Shown: positions 1-12,235, counted from the first letter of the stretch. The stretch: DNA of 64,000 nt from Papio anubis (GCF_008728515.1 NC_044980.1:29032290-29096289), one strand, 5' to 3'. Notes: generated from the letters alone by a model not told the origin. Program-made: numbers and translations.

Positions 1-194
1 ATTGTTTTTTGCAAAAATCCAAAAATTAATATTGAAAAATAATATATCCATAATACAAAAATGATTTTTAAAAAGAACAAATTTGGATAAATTACACTTC
101 CCAATTTAAAACTTACTACAAAACTAGAGTAATCAAGACTATGAGATACTGGTGTAAGTAGACATAAAGACACAATGAGTAAAATTGAGAGCCA

Positions 195-668
195 GTGATG
201 GTTAACTTTATGTGTTAACTTCACTGAAACATGATGTGCTCATTTGACCAAACATTCTGAAGATGTCTGCAGTGAGGGTTTTTTGGATGAGACTAATATT
301 TGAACTGGTAGACTGAATAAAGCAGATTGCTTCCCTAACGTGGGTGGGCCTCACCTAATCAGTTGAAGGCCTGAGTAGAACAAAAACGGTGAACCTCCTG
401 CTAGTAAAAGGGAACTTACTGCCTTTCACCTAAGATGTTGTTTTTTGCTTGCTTTTGGACTCAAAATGTCAGCTCCTTCTGGGTCTTGATCCTATCATCG
501 TTTGGACTGGAACTTCACCATGGGCTCTCTTATTTCTCAGGCCTTAAGACTTGAACAAGAAATACGCCATTGGCTATTCTGAGCCTCTAGCTTGCCAACT
601 GTAAATCTCAGGATGTCTCAGCTTCCATAATTATATAAATCAATTCCATGTAATAATCCCTTTATATT
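195..668 (+). mobile_element. Solo LTR-like repeat, ERVL/MaLR-type (family not named)
   Basis: The block opens with tgatggttaactttatg and carries the words gatgagactaatatttgaac, gtgggtgggcctcacctaat and cagttgaaggcctgagtaga, a high-copy primate LTR pattern that normally starts TG and ends near a gaaccctgactaatacag-like word. The last part is cut off where an L1 begins at about 669. The same family recurs in reverse at 35386-36075. I am confident that it is an interspersed repeat, less so about the exact LTR subfamily. Confidence 0.65.
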
Positions 669-1550
669 GGACTTCATCAAAACTAAACATTTTGTGCTTT
701 AAAGAATACTATCTATAAAATGAAAATACAAGCCACATAGTGGCAGAAATTATTTGTGTGTCATAAATCTGATAAGAAATTCATGCCCAAAATACATAAA
801 GAACTCTTACAATACAGCAATACAAAGGCAGAAAATTTAAATAAATTTGAGCAAATGATTTGAATAGACAGTTCTCCAAAGAAGATAGGTAAGCAGCAAT
901 TAGCATAGGAAAATACATTTAATATTATTAGCAAACAAAAGTGATGAAATCACTGCATACACACTAGAATGGCTATGCTCAAACAGTAAAAAAAAAAAAA
1001 AAATGTGTTTACAAGGATGTGAAAGAAGTGGAATTTTCATTTATCGACAGCAGGAATGTAAAATGGTGCAGACATTTTGAAAAGTTTAGATGTTCCTCAA
1101 TGGCTAAGTGTAGCATTACCATAGGACACAGCAATTCCTCATCTAGATATGTATCCAAAAGAACTTAAAACACATTTCCAGAAATGTGTACAAAAATGTT
1201 TATGGCAGCTTTATTCATAACACCTAAAAAGTGAAACAGTTCAAGTGTCTATCAACTGATAAAGAATAAACACAATGTAGCTTATCAATACCATGTAATA
1301 TTAGTCATGAAAAGGAATGGTGTTCTCATATGGAATGTAAAATGGTTGAACTTTGAAAGCAATATGCTAAGTAAAAGAAGTCAGACACAAAAGCACACAC
1401 ATTCTATAAATCTATTTATACAAAATTGCCAGAATAAGCAAATCCATCTAGACAGAAAGCACATCAACGGTGCTTGAGGGAGGGAGGTTGGTGAGTAACA
1501 GCTAATGGGCACAGGTTTTATTTTGAGGTTATAGAAATGCTCTCCTTCAT
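669..1550 (+). mobile_element. Old L1 (L1M-type), 3' part of ORF2 plus 3' UTR
   Basis: Sense-strand resemblance to the end of L1 ORF2 begins at gacttcatcaaaactaaac and continues through the conserved text around agtcagacacaaaagcacac and caaatccatctagacagaaa. Stops and indels are frequent, so no ORF survives. A 16-A run at about 988-1003 interrupts it. It lies immediately downstream of the LTR copy. Confidence 0.7.
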
Positions 1551-2559
1551 TTTTTGAGGAGACCACCAAGTGTGTGTCATAATCTAGAAGGTAAATCAGA
1601 CAATGCTGTCACACATTTCAGGAAATGATGACTTGGAAATACAAAGGCATATGTAGAACATAATAGCTGATCAATAAGTAATAGTTGAAGTAATAAGTGG
1701 AATAAGCACTACACTCTGGGGACAAGGGCAGCTAATGTTCTCTGATAATTTCAAAAAATACTTCATGAAAGAAAAAACTTTGAGCCAGCTTGAAAGATGC
1801 ATGGGAATCTGTCCACAAGAGGAGACATGTATACCAAATTCTGCAGCAACACAGGCCCTCCCAGATGATAGGGAGCAGGGCAATGAGGCCAGGAACAGAA
1901 GTAACGGCCACTTTTTCCTTCCTTCCTTTCAGTTTGTGCCCGGATGCAGATTCAGGGTTTTACAGTCCTTGGAATGTTGTTTGGGAAATTTGCCATTGTA
2001 CTTGTTTTTGTAATATAATTGTCGTCCCACTGTGAAATATACAAGGCTTCAAGTGCTCCGTCTGAACATTCTCTCTGTGCTAGATAGAAATGTGGGATAT
2101 TCTATATTTTAGGAATCCATTCTCATATTCAGGGGTTTATGTAGGTATGAGCATTGTTTACTACCAATGTCTGATCTCATTTGTCAGACCTGCGATTTAA
2201 CAGTTATTACATATTTTTAAAATCACAGGCAATGGTACACATTTTCATGTGAAAATTTGGTTATATATAAACAAAGAATCCACTTGATATTATCTTTTTT
2301 TTTAAGTTTTATCCTTATTAAATTTTTTGCCTTTATTTTGACTTAATAAACATTTGAAAAATTTGGGCAATTTTCAAACAAAAAATACATGTATGACCCC
2401 ATTCATTTTCTACATAAATTTTTCTTTATATTTGTTTCCTTTCATGACTTGTTTGAACACCAACCTTCTGTCACGGAACCATAACAAACCAGGTGAATTT
2501 GTAAAATTTCTGAATATATGTTTATCGGTAAACTTCATCTTTTAGTTTTAAAAATTAAA
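1551..2559. other. No recognised feature
   Basis: AT-rich sequence with short overlapping open frames near 1735-2035 that lack any recognisable domain. I see no repeat family I can name. Confidence 0.4.
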
Positions 2560-3600
2560 CTCTTTAGATTTATATGAAATTATAAACATAGTACAGGACA
2601 TTCCCATCTACTTCATACCCAGTAAAACCTACCATTAACATCATAAATTAGCATTTGTCACAGTGAATGAACCTATAGTGATACATAATTATTAAATAAT
2701 TATAAAGTGCATAATTTGTTCAGATTGGCTTACTTCCCCCCCCCCCCCTCCCAGGAACTCATTGAGAATACCACATTGCATTTGGTGTCCTGTCACCTTA
2801 GGCTCCTCTTAACTGAGACAGAGTCTCATACTTTCATTGATTTTTGATAACCTTGAAGGTTTTGAGAACAGTTCAGGTATTTGGTGGAATATCACTCGAT
2901 TGAGAGTTGCCTGATACTTTTTTCTCATTATTAGACTGGAGTTCCAGGTTTTTGGAAGAAATATTAAGGAGTACAGTGACATTTTTGTTACATAATATCA
3001 TGGGCACATACTATCAACTTAACTAACCATTGTTAATGTTGACCTTGACCATCTGGCTGAGGTAGTGTTTGTGAGATTTTTCCACTGTAATGTTTTTTGT
3101 TTTATTTCCACCTGCCACCCCTTTTCCATACTATTTTCATTGGAATTAAGTAACTGCACAACCCACATTTAAGGGGGTTAATGAGACTTGTGCTCCACCT
3201 CCTTGAGGATGAAGTATGTCATAAATTATTTGCTGTTCTGTAGTTATTTATATCAATATGGACTCACTGATATCCATTTTCCCTCTTCTGTTATAATCCC
3301 ATACTATTTTAATTATTTTGATAATTAAATTGTTCCAGTTTGGCTGTTGGGAGCTCTTTGAGTTGTTTCCTCTGTCCCCTTGACATACCCCCCTCATTTT
3401 TTATGTATGTGTATTTTATTTTATCATATTTGGTTTTCATTTTCTTCATTTCCTTATTTTCTGGAACTCAAGCTTGTCCAAGCTCACATGTTATATTTTC
3501 TCCCCTGGTCCCAGAATCAGCCACTTCTCCAAGGAACCCTGGTTCCTGGTATCTTTAATTCTAATTCATTAGCACATGGGTCAATCTATACTTCCTTCCT
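2560..3600 (+). repeat. Ancient interspersed repeat, copy A (unassigned, possibly L1M untranslated sequence)
   Basis: The order of words such as accacattgcatttggtgtcc, atactatcaacttaact, gaccatctggctgaggtagt, tccacctccttgaggatgaa and ttgggagctctttgagttg matches a common mammalian interspersed repeat that I know by sequence but cannot name securely. A C run (2737-2748) sits inside it. The 3' portion of the same family is seen again at 16235-16470. No coding potential. Confidence 0.55.
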
Positions 3601-3851
3601 TTGCTTATCTGTAAACTGTCACTCCAATAGTAAAAAAAAAAATCTGTATTTTTACTTTACAAAAGCAGTACATATAAAGCTTGTGGAACACAAATATAGC
3701 AAAAATAAAATTACTGGAAATCTTTCAATAAGCAATATGCCAAACCACTCTCTTTAATTTATATTTAAATATGTATAGCTAAATTTAAATTTTCAGTGTC
3801 CTGGGGTGACAGTATCACTATAATAATCTGTGGGAAATTTTTCCTATATGA

Positions 3852-3868
3852 TCACATTCTTTTCTTTT
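3852..3868. repeat. Target-site duplication, left copy
   Basis: tcacattcttttctttt, identical to 4576-4592. It ends in TTTT directly before the T-rich tail of the antisense L1, and the right-hand copy is followed by AAAA, so the pre-insertion site reads TTTT/AAAA, the L1 endonuclease preference. Confidence 0.9.
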
Positions 3869-4575
3869 TTTTGAATTTTCTTTTTTTATTATTATTATAC
3901 TTTATGTTCTAGGGTACATGTGCACAACATGCAGGTTTGTTACATATGTATACATGTGCCATGTTGGTGTGCTGCACCCATTAACTCGTCATTTGCATTA
4001 GGTATATCTCCTAATGCTATCCCTTCCCCTCCCCCCACCCCACAACAGGCCCCGGTGTGTGAACACACAGAACAGAGCCCGCAGAAATAATACCACACAT
4101 CTACAGCCATCTGATCTTTGACAAACCTGACAAAAACAAGAAATGGGGAAAGGATTCCCTATTTAATAAATGGTGCTGGGAATACTGGCTAGCCATAAGT
4201 AGAAAGCTGAAACTGGATCCCTTCCTTATACCTTATACATATATACTTTATATATAATTAATATATAAAAATTAATTCAAGATGGATTAGAGACTTAAAT
4301 GTTAGACCTAAAACCATAAAAACCCTAGAAGAAAACCTAGGCAATACCATTCAGGACATAGGCATGGGCAAGGACTTCATGTCTAAAACATCAAAAGCAA
4401 TGGCAACAAAAGCCACAATTGACAAATGGGATCTAATAAAACTAAAGAGTTTCTGCACAGCAAAAGAAACTACCGTCAGAGTGAACAGGCAGCCTACAGA
4501 ATGGGAGAAAATTTTTGCAACCTACTCATCTGACAAAGGGCTAATATCCAGAACCTACAAAGAACTCAAACAAAT
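3869..4575 (-). mobile_element. L1PA-type insertion with 5' inversion (twin priming)
   Basis: 3869 to about 4065 is the reverse complement of the L1 3' UTR with the poly(A) as T-rich sequence at the left. From about 4066 the strand flips and the end of ORF2 runs forward (open frame 4364-4594 encodes GKDFMSKTSKAMATKATIDK and continues to TYKELKQI). The flip is the classic twin-priming structure. Perfect 17-bp duplications flank the whole unit. A small AT expansion (about 4233-4270) interrupts the ORF2 text. Overall insertion direction is minus. Confidence 0.9.
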
Positions 4576-4592
4576 TCACATTCTTTTCTTTT
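4576..4592. repeat. Target-site duplication, right copy
   Basis: tcacattcttttctttt, identical at all 17 positions to 3852-3868. Confidence 0.9.
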
Positions 4593-4694
4593 AAAAATAA
4601 ACCATGACATGAAAGCTAAACAATTTGCTACTAATAGGAAGAAAAAATAAGCATACTACCTGTGCTTGCCCTCTTCAACACTTCTACGTTTTCA

Positions 4695-4930
4695 TAATAT
4701 TTATAACTACCATAAATTTGAATGAATTTTACATGCAGGGCATGATGCTAAGGACGATAACACAGATTCTATCCTATAATTTGTAAAGCCATTATTTAAA
4801 TAGTTATTATTAGTTGACTCATTTTACTCAGGAAATTCTTGAGTTTTGTGGAGGTAATGCATTGCTCATTTCACAATTAGTAACTGTGAAGAACTGAGTG
4901 AAGGAGAGCAAGAAACTAGTTTTCTAAGCC
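4695..4930 (+). repeat. MIR-like SINE relic
   Basis: Weak similarity to the MIR core: tacatgcagggcatgatgct resembles the tgtgccaggcactgt segment, followed by a ctcattttactcaggaaa segment resembling the MIR tcc-cattttacagatgagg stretch. Heavily diverged, so boundaries and call are tentative. Confidence 0.4.
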
Positions 4931-5085
4931 CTCCTCCCACATTTTAGTCCACTGTTTAGAAACTACAATTGAATTGTTGTCCCTGATTATTTTAGCCATA
5001 CATGTTAAGTAGGACATGCCTACCTAATAAAAGACAATAATTACATGTACAATTATTATATGTACATTTTATGGTTTAGAGATAT

Positions 5086-5155
5086 ATTTTTATACATTGA
5101 ATACAGATTTTATACATTGAATACTGATTTTTATACATTGAATACACATTGAATA
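5086..5155. repeat. Short tandem repeat, about 20-bp unit
   Basis: Three consecutive units built on tttttatacattgaatac, the last followed by an extra acattgaata. Units differ by one or two bases. Confidence 0.85.
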
Positions 5156-5214
5156 GTGTCTCTTAATGACACTAGTTAGTCCTAAACGGGGAACTCGAGT
5201 TAAAGGAGGCATTA

Positions 5215-5345
5215 ATTTATGTGTCTCCATGTTAGAATAAAGTTCTGTGAGAACAGAGAGTTTTCTTTTATTCAGTACTCTATTCCCAAATCCTGGAAAA
5301 GTGTCTGGCACATAGATATAATGTTGAGAATTGCTAAATATTGGT
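5215..5345 (+). mobile_element. L2 (LINE-2) 3' end
   Basis: ttagaataaagttctgtgag, then gtactctattcccaaatcc and gtgtctggcacatagatata, follow the order of the L2 3' terminal consensus (gcctggcacatagtaggcgc-like). Diverged, without coding sequence. Confidence 0.7.
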
Positions 5346-6003
5346 GGGGAGGAGGAAACTTAGGATAAAGTAATTTTAAAATATAATGCTACCAGCTTTG
5401 TTCCTATTTGTGTAAATGAATAAAAATCATGGCAACAAAATATGCCTTCATGAAGCTCAAATTTCAGAAACTCATGACATTTCTTCTCATTTCTCTGAGG
5501 ATCTTTTCAATGTATTCATTTTTAATGATATTTTAATGGAATTGGTTGATCTCAATAAAGTACAGTTTTAATAATTACGTGGAGCTCTTAATGTGATGGC
5601 TACTCCATTTGGTAGTTGCGAACATCTTTATAGGAATGAGTATTTAACAGATACTTTAATGTCTGATGGAATAAATTAAATGAAATGTGTGATACGACAT
5701 CATTTACAAAGTTCTTTTAAGCCCTGAAATTTGTTTCCATTTGGTTTTACTCAGCTAGGAGAGTTAATTTTCAGTTCTTAGTGAAGTGCTATATGAAACT
5801 GAGATTGCCAAGGAACTGAATTTTGTGAGCTAAATGTGTATGCAATTCTTGTTTAAGGTAAGTGGAAATGTGGGATACCCCCCACACACACACTCACACA
5901 AACACACACAATTAAAATAGTGAAAGAATGCAGGGCACATATTAGAGGCTCTGTATCTAAATGGAAACATGGCATATGTAATAGCAATTTCTACAGGAAG
6001 TGC
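5346..6003. other. No recognised gene; AT-rich, short CA-rich run
   Basis: Nothing identifiable except an impure CA-rich run at about 5877-5910 preceded by six C residues. Confidence 0.4.
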
Positions 6004-6362
6004 TGTTATGTGCTGAGTTGTGTCTCATCAAAATTTCATATATTAAAGCCCTAACCCCAAGTGTGTCTGTATTTCGAGATAGGACCTTTAAAGAAATAAT
6101 TAAGATGACATAATATCATAACAGTGGGGCTTTAATATAATAGGAATGGTGTCTTTAAAGGAAGAGGGAAACTAAGAGTGTACACACACAGAAAAAAGGT
6201 CACACAAAGACATACTGAAAAGGAGGCTGTCCGCAAACCAAAAAGAGAAGGCTCAGGAGAAACCAAACCTTCTTACACATTGGATACAACTTTCAACCTC
6301 CAGAACAATGAGAAAATAAATGTCTGTTGTGTAAGAAACCTAGTCTTTGGCAGCCCTAGCTT
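6004..6362 (+). mobile_element. Solo LTR, MLT/ERVL-MaLR type
   Basis: Opens tgttatgtgctgagttgtgt, passes through gccctaaccccaagtg and gagataggacctttaaagaa, and closes with cctccagaacaatgagaaaa, taaatgtctgttgtgtaag and ctttggcagccctagc. This is the word order of an ERVL/MaLR LTR with its AATAAA-type signal near 6318. No internal retroviral sequence adjoins it, so it is a solo LTR. The open frame 6178-6411 is chance reading through it. Confidence 0.75.
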
Positions 6363-6559
6363 CGTGTTACAAGCGCCTAACCTCAAAAGTACAAGTAATA
6401 AAGTTCCCTAAGCAAAACTGGTTGGGTGTTAACATATGTAGAAATATGTTTTACATGTTTAATAGTTTTTGTTAGTTTTAGAGTTTCGTGTGTGTGTTCT
6501 TGAAAGTACAGCTTAGGAAGATACAGATATAGATGTAAAAATATTTAGAGAGGTATTGC

Positions 6560-6560
<1 letters not shown>

Positions 6561-6600
<40 letters not shown>

Positions 6601-6614
6601 ATCTATCTATCATC
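6561..6614. repeat. (TATC)n microsatellite
   Basis: About ten uninterrupted tatc/ctat units followed by an imperfect catctatctatcatc end; likely length-polymorphic. Confidence 0.95.
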
Positions 6615-6789
6615 ATACCACATAACTTAAAACCAGTAATATGTTGGATTTTTTTACTTCTTTTATCTAACAATGAGTAGAAGTTACTTTTTAGATGTTA
6701 TATAAATGAGCCAAAGATAGTCCCTGCGTATCAGCCACTATGTTGTTTATTTCTTCACAGCAGAAAAGGACTTAGCTAAAAATCCTGCC

Positions 6790-7230
6790 AGTACCAAACT
6801 AAACTCTTTACACGATCAATCACTTTAAATATAGCCCATACGAGCATGTGATTAGCCATATAGAGCCTGTCTGCTTGGCACAACCTGTGAAATTGTACCC
6901 AACATCTGCTGGCCATAAATAATATAAACTCTGAGGCCACTATTGAGCTCAAGATTTGACCTTTAGAGCTTCAGGACCCGAAAACTCTCTGTCTGGTTGC
7001 TTAGTGACAGCACCTAGACGTTGGAGCCTCCTCCCTGATTCTCTTCTTCCACAGGAAATCGCTTGCTTCTTTCCCCTTCCAGGTGGTGGCCTTATGGCGT
7101 TGTCTCTGGAAGATCTCCTGCTGTGAGGAAGTTCCTCTAGCTTACAACCTGTCCAAGTGCCTCCTAAATAAAGCACATTGTGTACTCCTGACGCATTGTG
7201 GTTACATCTTTTCCTTGATCAGTCCAGAAA
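6790..7230 (+). mobile_element. Candidate LTR (unassigned)
   Basis: A GC-richer patch with LTR-like order: a TATA-like ataatataaactctgaggcc near 6919, a pyrimidine-rich stretch, then cctcctaaataaagcacatt with AATAAA at about 7166 followed by a GT-containing tail. This resembles a class I ERV LTR, but I could not match a family or find TG...CA ends or a duplication. The opposed open frames here (6949-7176 minus, 7083-7283 plus) look like chance. Confidence 0.3.
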
Positions 7231-8194
7231 TTCTCAAACTCACTTTAATTGCTATGAGCACTTACTTAAATATAGGCTTGTAATCAATCTTAGAAATATT
7301 CGGACATACAAATTTTATAGAAACTAAGCATTAATTGGAAGTGGAAATTTTAATTAATAACCAAGTATTGATTATAAGTATGGCTATCTCCATGTTAGGA
7401 GGAATAAATAAGTTAATATGTATAAAACACTTAACAAAAATGCTTGGCTCATAGTAAGGTCTTAATATTATTAAGCAATTATTAATATTCTATGTGATCT
7501 AGATTGAAAAGTTTTAATCTGATGCATTCAGCATGATTTTGCTCTGTCAACTTTTTATAATCATAGTATATTCACCAAACATATTTTGAGTATCTTCTTT
7601 GTGCCAATTTATGACATAATAGGGCTTTTCCACCTTCACTCCTTATAAAATTCAAATAGAGGGTTCCACATGGAGCTTCCCTGTTATAGAAAGATAATTT
7701 CCTGCCAAAATCAGTAAATTCAAATTTTAAATCATTTATGAGACTGTTCTGTAATCACTGAAAATAAGCTGACATATGTAGATAGACACATAGATAATTA
7801 TAGATAAATAGATAAAATGATATTAAATTTATTAAAGTTGTAAGACAAGAGATGATGATTCTAGGGCCAGTAATACGTGCCGCCTTTGTTTTTCTTCTAT
7901 TGTATTTCTGTTTCTGGTCATGTTCATCATTTTCTTCTAATTTGAGGTTCCTAGCATCATGAATAAACTGGCTTAAAATTGTAACGTTTTTAAGCAAATT
8001 TTGCCTGTTATGTCAATTTATCTAACATGTGTATATGAAAAATATCAAAACTCGGATGTATAAGTGTGTCCATATGTTAAGTCCCTTTGAAAATTAGAGG
8101 TAATATAAAAAAACTTGGATTATAAATTGTATCATCACCTTGTGTTCAGGAATGTGTTAAATTTCATCTTAAATAACATAAACGTGTTAATTAA
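7231..8194. other. AT-rich; weak MIR/L2-like words only
   Basis: 7415-7490 (aatgcttggctcatagtaag) and 7556-7630 (attttgagtatcttctttgt) resemble the ends of ancient SINE/LINE relics but are too diverged to call. Otherwise nothing is seen. Confidence 0.35.
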
Positions 8195-8484
8195 TTTTGT
8201 TTGTTTGTTTGGAGACACAGTATCTCCTCTGTTGCCCAGGCTAGAGTACAGTGGCACGATCTTGGCTCACTGCAACCTCTGTCTCCTGGGTTCAAGTGAT
8301 TCTCCTGCCTCAGCCTCCTGAGAAGCTGGGATTACAGACATGCACCACCAGGCCCTGCTAATTTTTGTATTTTTAGTGGAGACAAGGTTGGCCAGGCTGG
8401 TCTCGAACTCCTGACCTCAGGTGATCTACCCTCCTTGGCCTCCCAAGGTGCTAGGATTATAGGCATGAGCCACCACTCCCGGCT
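8195..8484 (-). mobile_element. Alu SINE, reverse orientation
   Basis: Begins with a (TTTG)n-modified T tail, then ggagacacagtatctcctct, gttgcccaggctagagta, ctcactgcaacctctgtctc, ttacagacatgcaccacca, gtatttttagtggagacaag and cctcccaaggtgctaggatt, ending at the Alu 5' end ccggct. Both monomers are present, so it is essentially full length. No clear target duplication is visible; divergence suggests an older S/J-type copy. Confidence 0.95.
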
Positions 8485-9839
8485 ACATATTGAAATTAAT
8501 AAACAGATACTTTGCTGAGAAAAAAAATAACGCAGTCTATCTACTTCAATTAAACTATGACATTCTGGATATTTTTTGACTCGCTCTAAAGTGACATACA
8601 CTGAGTCGCATCTGCTATCTTTGAAATTTGTGAAACATCAGTATCTCAAACAGATATTAAGGCTTTTTGAAAGACGTCACATACATTCATCTCAGGGACA
8701 AATTTTCCTAAAATGGGATTAGAAACAACGTATCAAAACTGTGTAGGAGCTTTATTTGGGTGTTGTCTATGCTCAAGTTGCAGATCCTCTTAATACTCAA
8801 AAATCCACACTTACCATGGCTGACAGTTTCAAGCAGATGTGTTCATCGCAGTAGTGCGAGAAAAGAAACGTTGAAGAACCCGGCAGAGATTTGATAGAAT
8901 CCAGCTTCTATTCATTAAAACCAATGGCAAAATGTAAAGCAAAAAGGAGGTGACGAAGGTTACAAACATATGTATTGTTTATGTTTTCCCTGGGGTGCTC
9001 TGATTGTCAGGCATCAGTTCCCTGTGCCATTCATTCCCTTACACAGCATGAGTCAGAAATTTTGTCAATAAATGCTTTCTCTCTCAAAGTTCAACCTACG
9101 CTGATAGACCATTAAATACAGTTTTTGGGTTCACAGCTTGTCATCATCATTTGTCTATACCTGTGGCAAAGAATATCTAATAAGATACTGTCAGCGTTTT
9201 GCACACTTAAACTAAGATGATGAATGCTGTGTTTTACAGAATAATCAACGACATTAAATTTTGCGACTCGACAAGAATGCTATGAATATTCAACACTAGG
9301 TTTAAATTTTATTTCTAAAAGTTAATAATAAAAGGATATATGTTAAGTATTATGAAATCCTGCATACATTGTAATAAAATAGTGGATGACAGTGGACAAC
9401 ATATGCAATAAAACTTATAATTTGATTCTGATTCCTTTGTTTTAGAATTTGTCTATGTTTATGGATTTAAGAATTAGCTTAGGGTTTTTCTATCTGTATA
9501 AAGTTAAATTAAATACAGTTATAACAAATGTATTATGTTTTAAAATTACAAACAGCTTTCTCAATAGGTAGAGGGAAGGGAAATGACTTTTACTCAACTT
9601 TTACTCATATGCATGTAAAAATAGCTCTATTTTGGTACATCTTGGTGTTAAAATTAGCATTATAAAATGTGCATTGTAGAATGTGTCATAGATGAGACTG
9701 AAAACATCAGAAAAACAATGGACTGTGAGGAAGCATTTTACATGCATCTCCTCCTCCCTCAGATCAGCACAGCTAGGTTCTGAGAGGAAGCCTCATGGCC
9801 ATAACATCCCCCTGGTGAGAGAAAAAAGACAGCAAGAGG
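8485..9839. other. Non-repeat-looking sequence, partly CpG-retaining
   Basis: No repeat family or exon recognised. Between about 8810 and 9290 an unusual number of CpG dinucleotides is retained relative to the surrounding AT-rich DNA (see findings). A short frame beginning at 8817 atggctgac is not supported by any domain. Confidence 0.35.
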
Positions 9840-10030
9840 GACCCTGTAGTCTTTACCCCTGAGGACCTTCAAGGTCTCTAGGACGGACTCTAGAGCCCAG
9901 CTGTATGAAGCGTAGCTGGGCATGAGTGATGCACTTCACTGCAATCCCACCTACTCTGGTGGCTGAGGGAGTCGCCACTGTTTCAGCACCAGAGCTGCCA
10001 CCACCACCTTTACAGTCCTGGTGCCACTGC
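9840..10030. repeat. GC-richer patch with an Alu-like word
   Basis: agctgggcatgagtgatgca and ctactctggtggctgaggga resemble part of an Alu/FAM monomer in forward orientation, but the flanking text does not. It ends in a CCACCACC stretch directly before the L1 at 10031. Could be a small free monomer or chimeric debris. Confidence 0.35.
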
Positions 10031-10427
10031 CACAAGATATATGAAAAAGTGCTCAGCATCACTAATCAACAAAGAAATGCAAATCAAAATCACAAAGAGA
10101 TACCACTTCACAACTATTAGAATAACTGTTACTGAAAAAAAGATGAAAGATAAGAAGTATTGACGAGAAAAACGAAGATTTATATCCTGTTGTAGGGAAT
10201 GTAAATGGAAGCAACCGTTATGAAAAACAAAACAGAGGTTCTTCAAAAAATTAAAAATAGAACTACCATATGATTCAGCAGTCCTGCTTTGGGGTATATA
10301 CTCAAAGGAAATGAAATCAGTATGTTGAAGAGGTATCTGCACTCCAATGTTCATTGCAGCACTATTCCCAATAACCAAGACATGGAAATAACCTAAATAT
10401 CTGTCAGTGTATGAAAGAAAAAACCCT

Positions 10428-10464
<37 letters not shown>

Positions 10465-10900
10465 ATGTGTATATTATTATTCAGCCTTTAAAAAGAAGGA
10501 AACCGGGCCATGTGCAGCCATGGTGGTAAGCCTGACAGACATTATACTAAGTGAAATAAGCCAGGCAGGCAAAGACAAATACTGCATGATTTCACTTTAG
10601 AATCTAAAATAATCAAATTCATAGAAGCAAAGAGTAGTATCGTGATTTCCAGAGCCTAGGAGGCTGAGGAAATGAAGACACGAGCTGATACATGAGGTAT
10701 ACAATTTTGTTATGCAAGATGCATAAGGTGTGGAGATCTATGTACAGCATGGTAACTATAGTTAACAATATTTCATTTTATATGTGAAATTTGTCGAGAG
10801 GATAGATTTTAAGGGCTGTAGCTACCAAAAAAAAAAAAAAAAGAGAGAAAAAATATGAACTATGTCAGGTAATCTTATATTTGCTCAATTGAGAAAATTA
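10031..10900 (+). mobile_element. Old L1 (L1M-type), ORF2 3' end and 3' UTR
   Basis: Sense L1 text: tgctcagcatcactaatcaa, aaagaaatgcaaatcaaaat, accatatgattcagcag, tattcccaataaccaagaca, agtgaaataagccaggcag and catggtaactatagttaaca, ending in an A-rich segment near 10830-10845. The minus-strand frame 10010-10456 is its shadow. Broken by stops and by a CA microsatellite. Confidence 0.85.
10429..10460. repeat. (AC)16 microsatellite
   Basis: Sixteen uninterrupted AC units inside the L1, at the A-rich ORF2 end where such runs commonly grow. Confidence 0.95.
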
Positions 10901-12039
10901 TTTCAAGTTTATACATATATCAGAACATCACCTGTGTACCTTAAATATATAAAATTTATTTGCGCATCATATCGCAATAAGATAGAAAAAATGATTTTTT
11001 TAAAAAAATGTCATGAGCAAAGTTTCCTATCTTTTTAAAGTTGTTAGCAAGCAGCCATATTACCTGAGCAGCAGAAAAAAATGAGTATACAGAGACTGAT
11101 GATCTAGTGAAATCAAGCTGATGTAATGAAAAAAATGTGCATTTTATAATCCATATTTTTTCTTACTAGATTTTCAAGACATAGAAGTTGCAGAAGTCAC
11201 ATCAATGTGGATTTGTGGTTCTCCATAAATAAACATCAGATCATTTTCTTATACCAGTAGTCAGCATTAGTTCTCCAAATAAACATCAGGTTTGCATTAC
11301 ATGTGTATACTACAAAATCCCATGTGACACTGCTGTTGTCTGCCTCATAAAGACTCTTTAAACCTATGTAGATGAAAGCTTGTTAGTGTTCTTTAAAAGA
11401 TATTTCCTTTAATCACTGGTTCAGATTAACAAACCATTATTTACAATTATTGAAAATGTTTATAAATTGCACAATTATTTCTGTAATAGTGCAATATAAA
11501 CAAGATGGAATAACTTATACCATAATAACTTATAATCACAAGATCTCATTGACTTAACCAACCTAGATTTGTTTCATACCAATTAAATATGCGCATTTTG
11601 GTACTGCAGGGGCTTTCTACTTTAGTTTCAGTCTAGCTAGGCTGACAGAGATTCAATCTTGACACATATTTCTGCAGCCATCACAATTGAGAGAAAGAAA
11701 GATGGCAAGTTGCAACTGGACTTCAAAATTTCCTGATGAAAATGCACATAATATTTGTGCTCACATTTCACTGATCACAGATGTCACCTGACCATGCTTA
11801 ATTTAAAAATAATATGAAAACACAACCTTACCTTGTGCTAGGGAGAAATAGAACTAGAATGAATTCCAACACCAATCACAACTGCTACAATTTTTAAGGA
11901 ATCTTTCTCAATATAATTCATAGGAATAAACCTATGATAAATTCAGCCATTAGCCTCAGGTGTATGGCAGAAGAAAATCTGGAGATCTTAAAAATTAAAG
12001 TTACTGCATGGTAAAGATGAAGGTTCAGAAAACTTCAGA
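10901..12039. other. No recognised feature
   Basis: AT-rich sequence with stops in all frames; no repeat family that I can name. Confidence 0.4.
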
Positions 12040-12235
12040 GGGCTGGCCATGGTTGTCCCTGTAAATAAAGTTTTATTAGAACCAGCCAACCTCATTCATT
12101 TATGTTTTGTTTATGGCTGTTTTTGCACTACAATGAGTTACGTAGTTTCAACAAATTTTGTATGGCTTACAGCATCTATAATATTTGCTATTAGACCTTT
12201 TAAAGAAAATGTTTGCTGACTACTGCTGTAAGAAT
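12040..12235 (-). mobile_element. hAT-like nonautonomous DNA transposon relic
   Basis: gtaaataaagttttattaga, gttttgtttatggctgtttt and aaatgtttgctgactactgc are the word order of a widespread MER-type DNA transposon (aaagtttgctgacccctg-like terminus at the right). Strand is given by convention and is uncertain. Subfamily not assigned; no coding capacity. Confidence 0.5.

Noticed and set aside
1735..2035. Two overlapping frames of 92 and 81 codons
   Set aside because: They overlap in different frames, with no domain and no codon or splice support.
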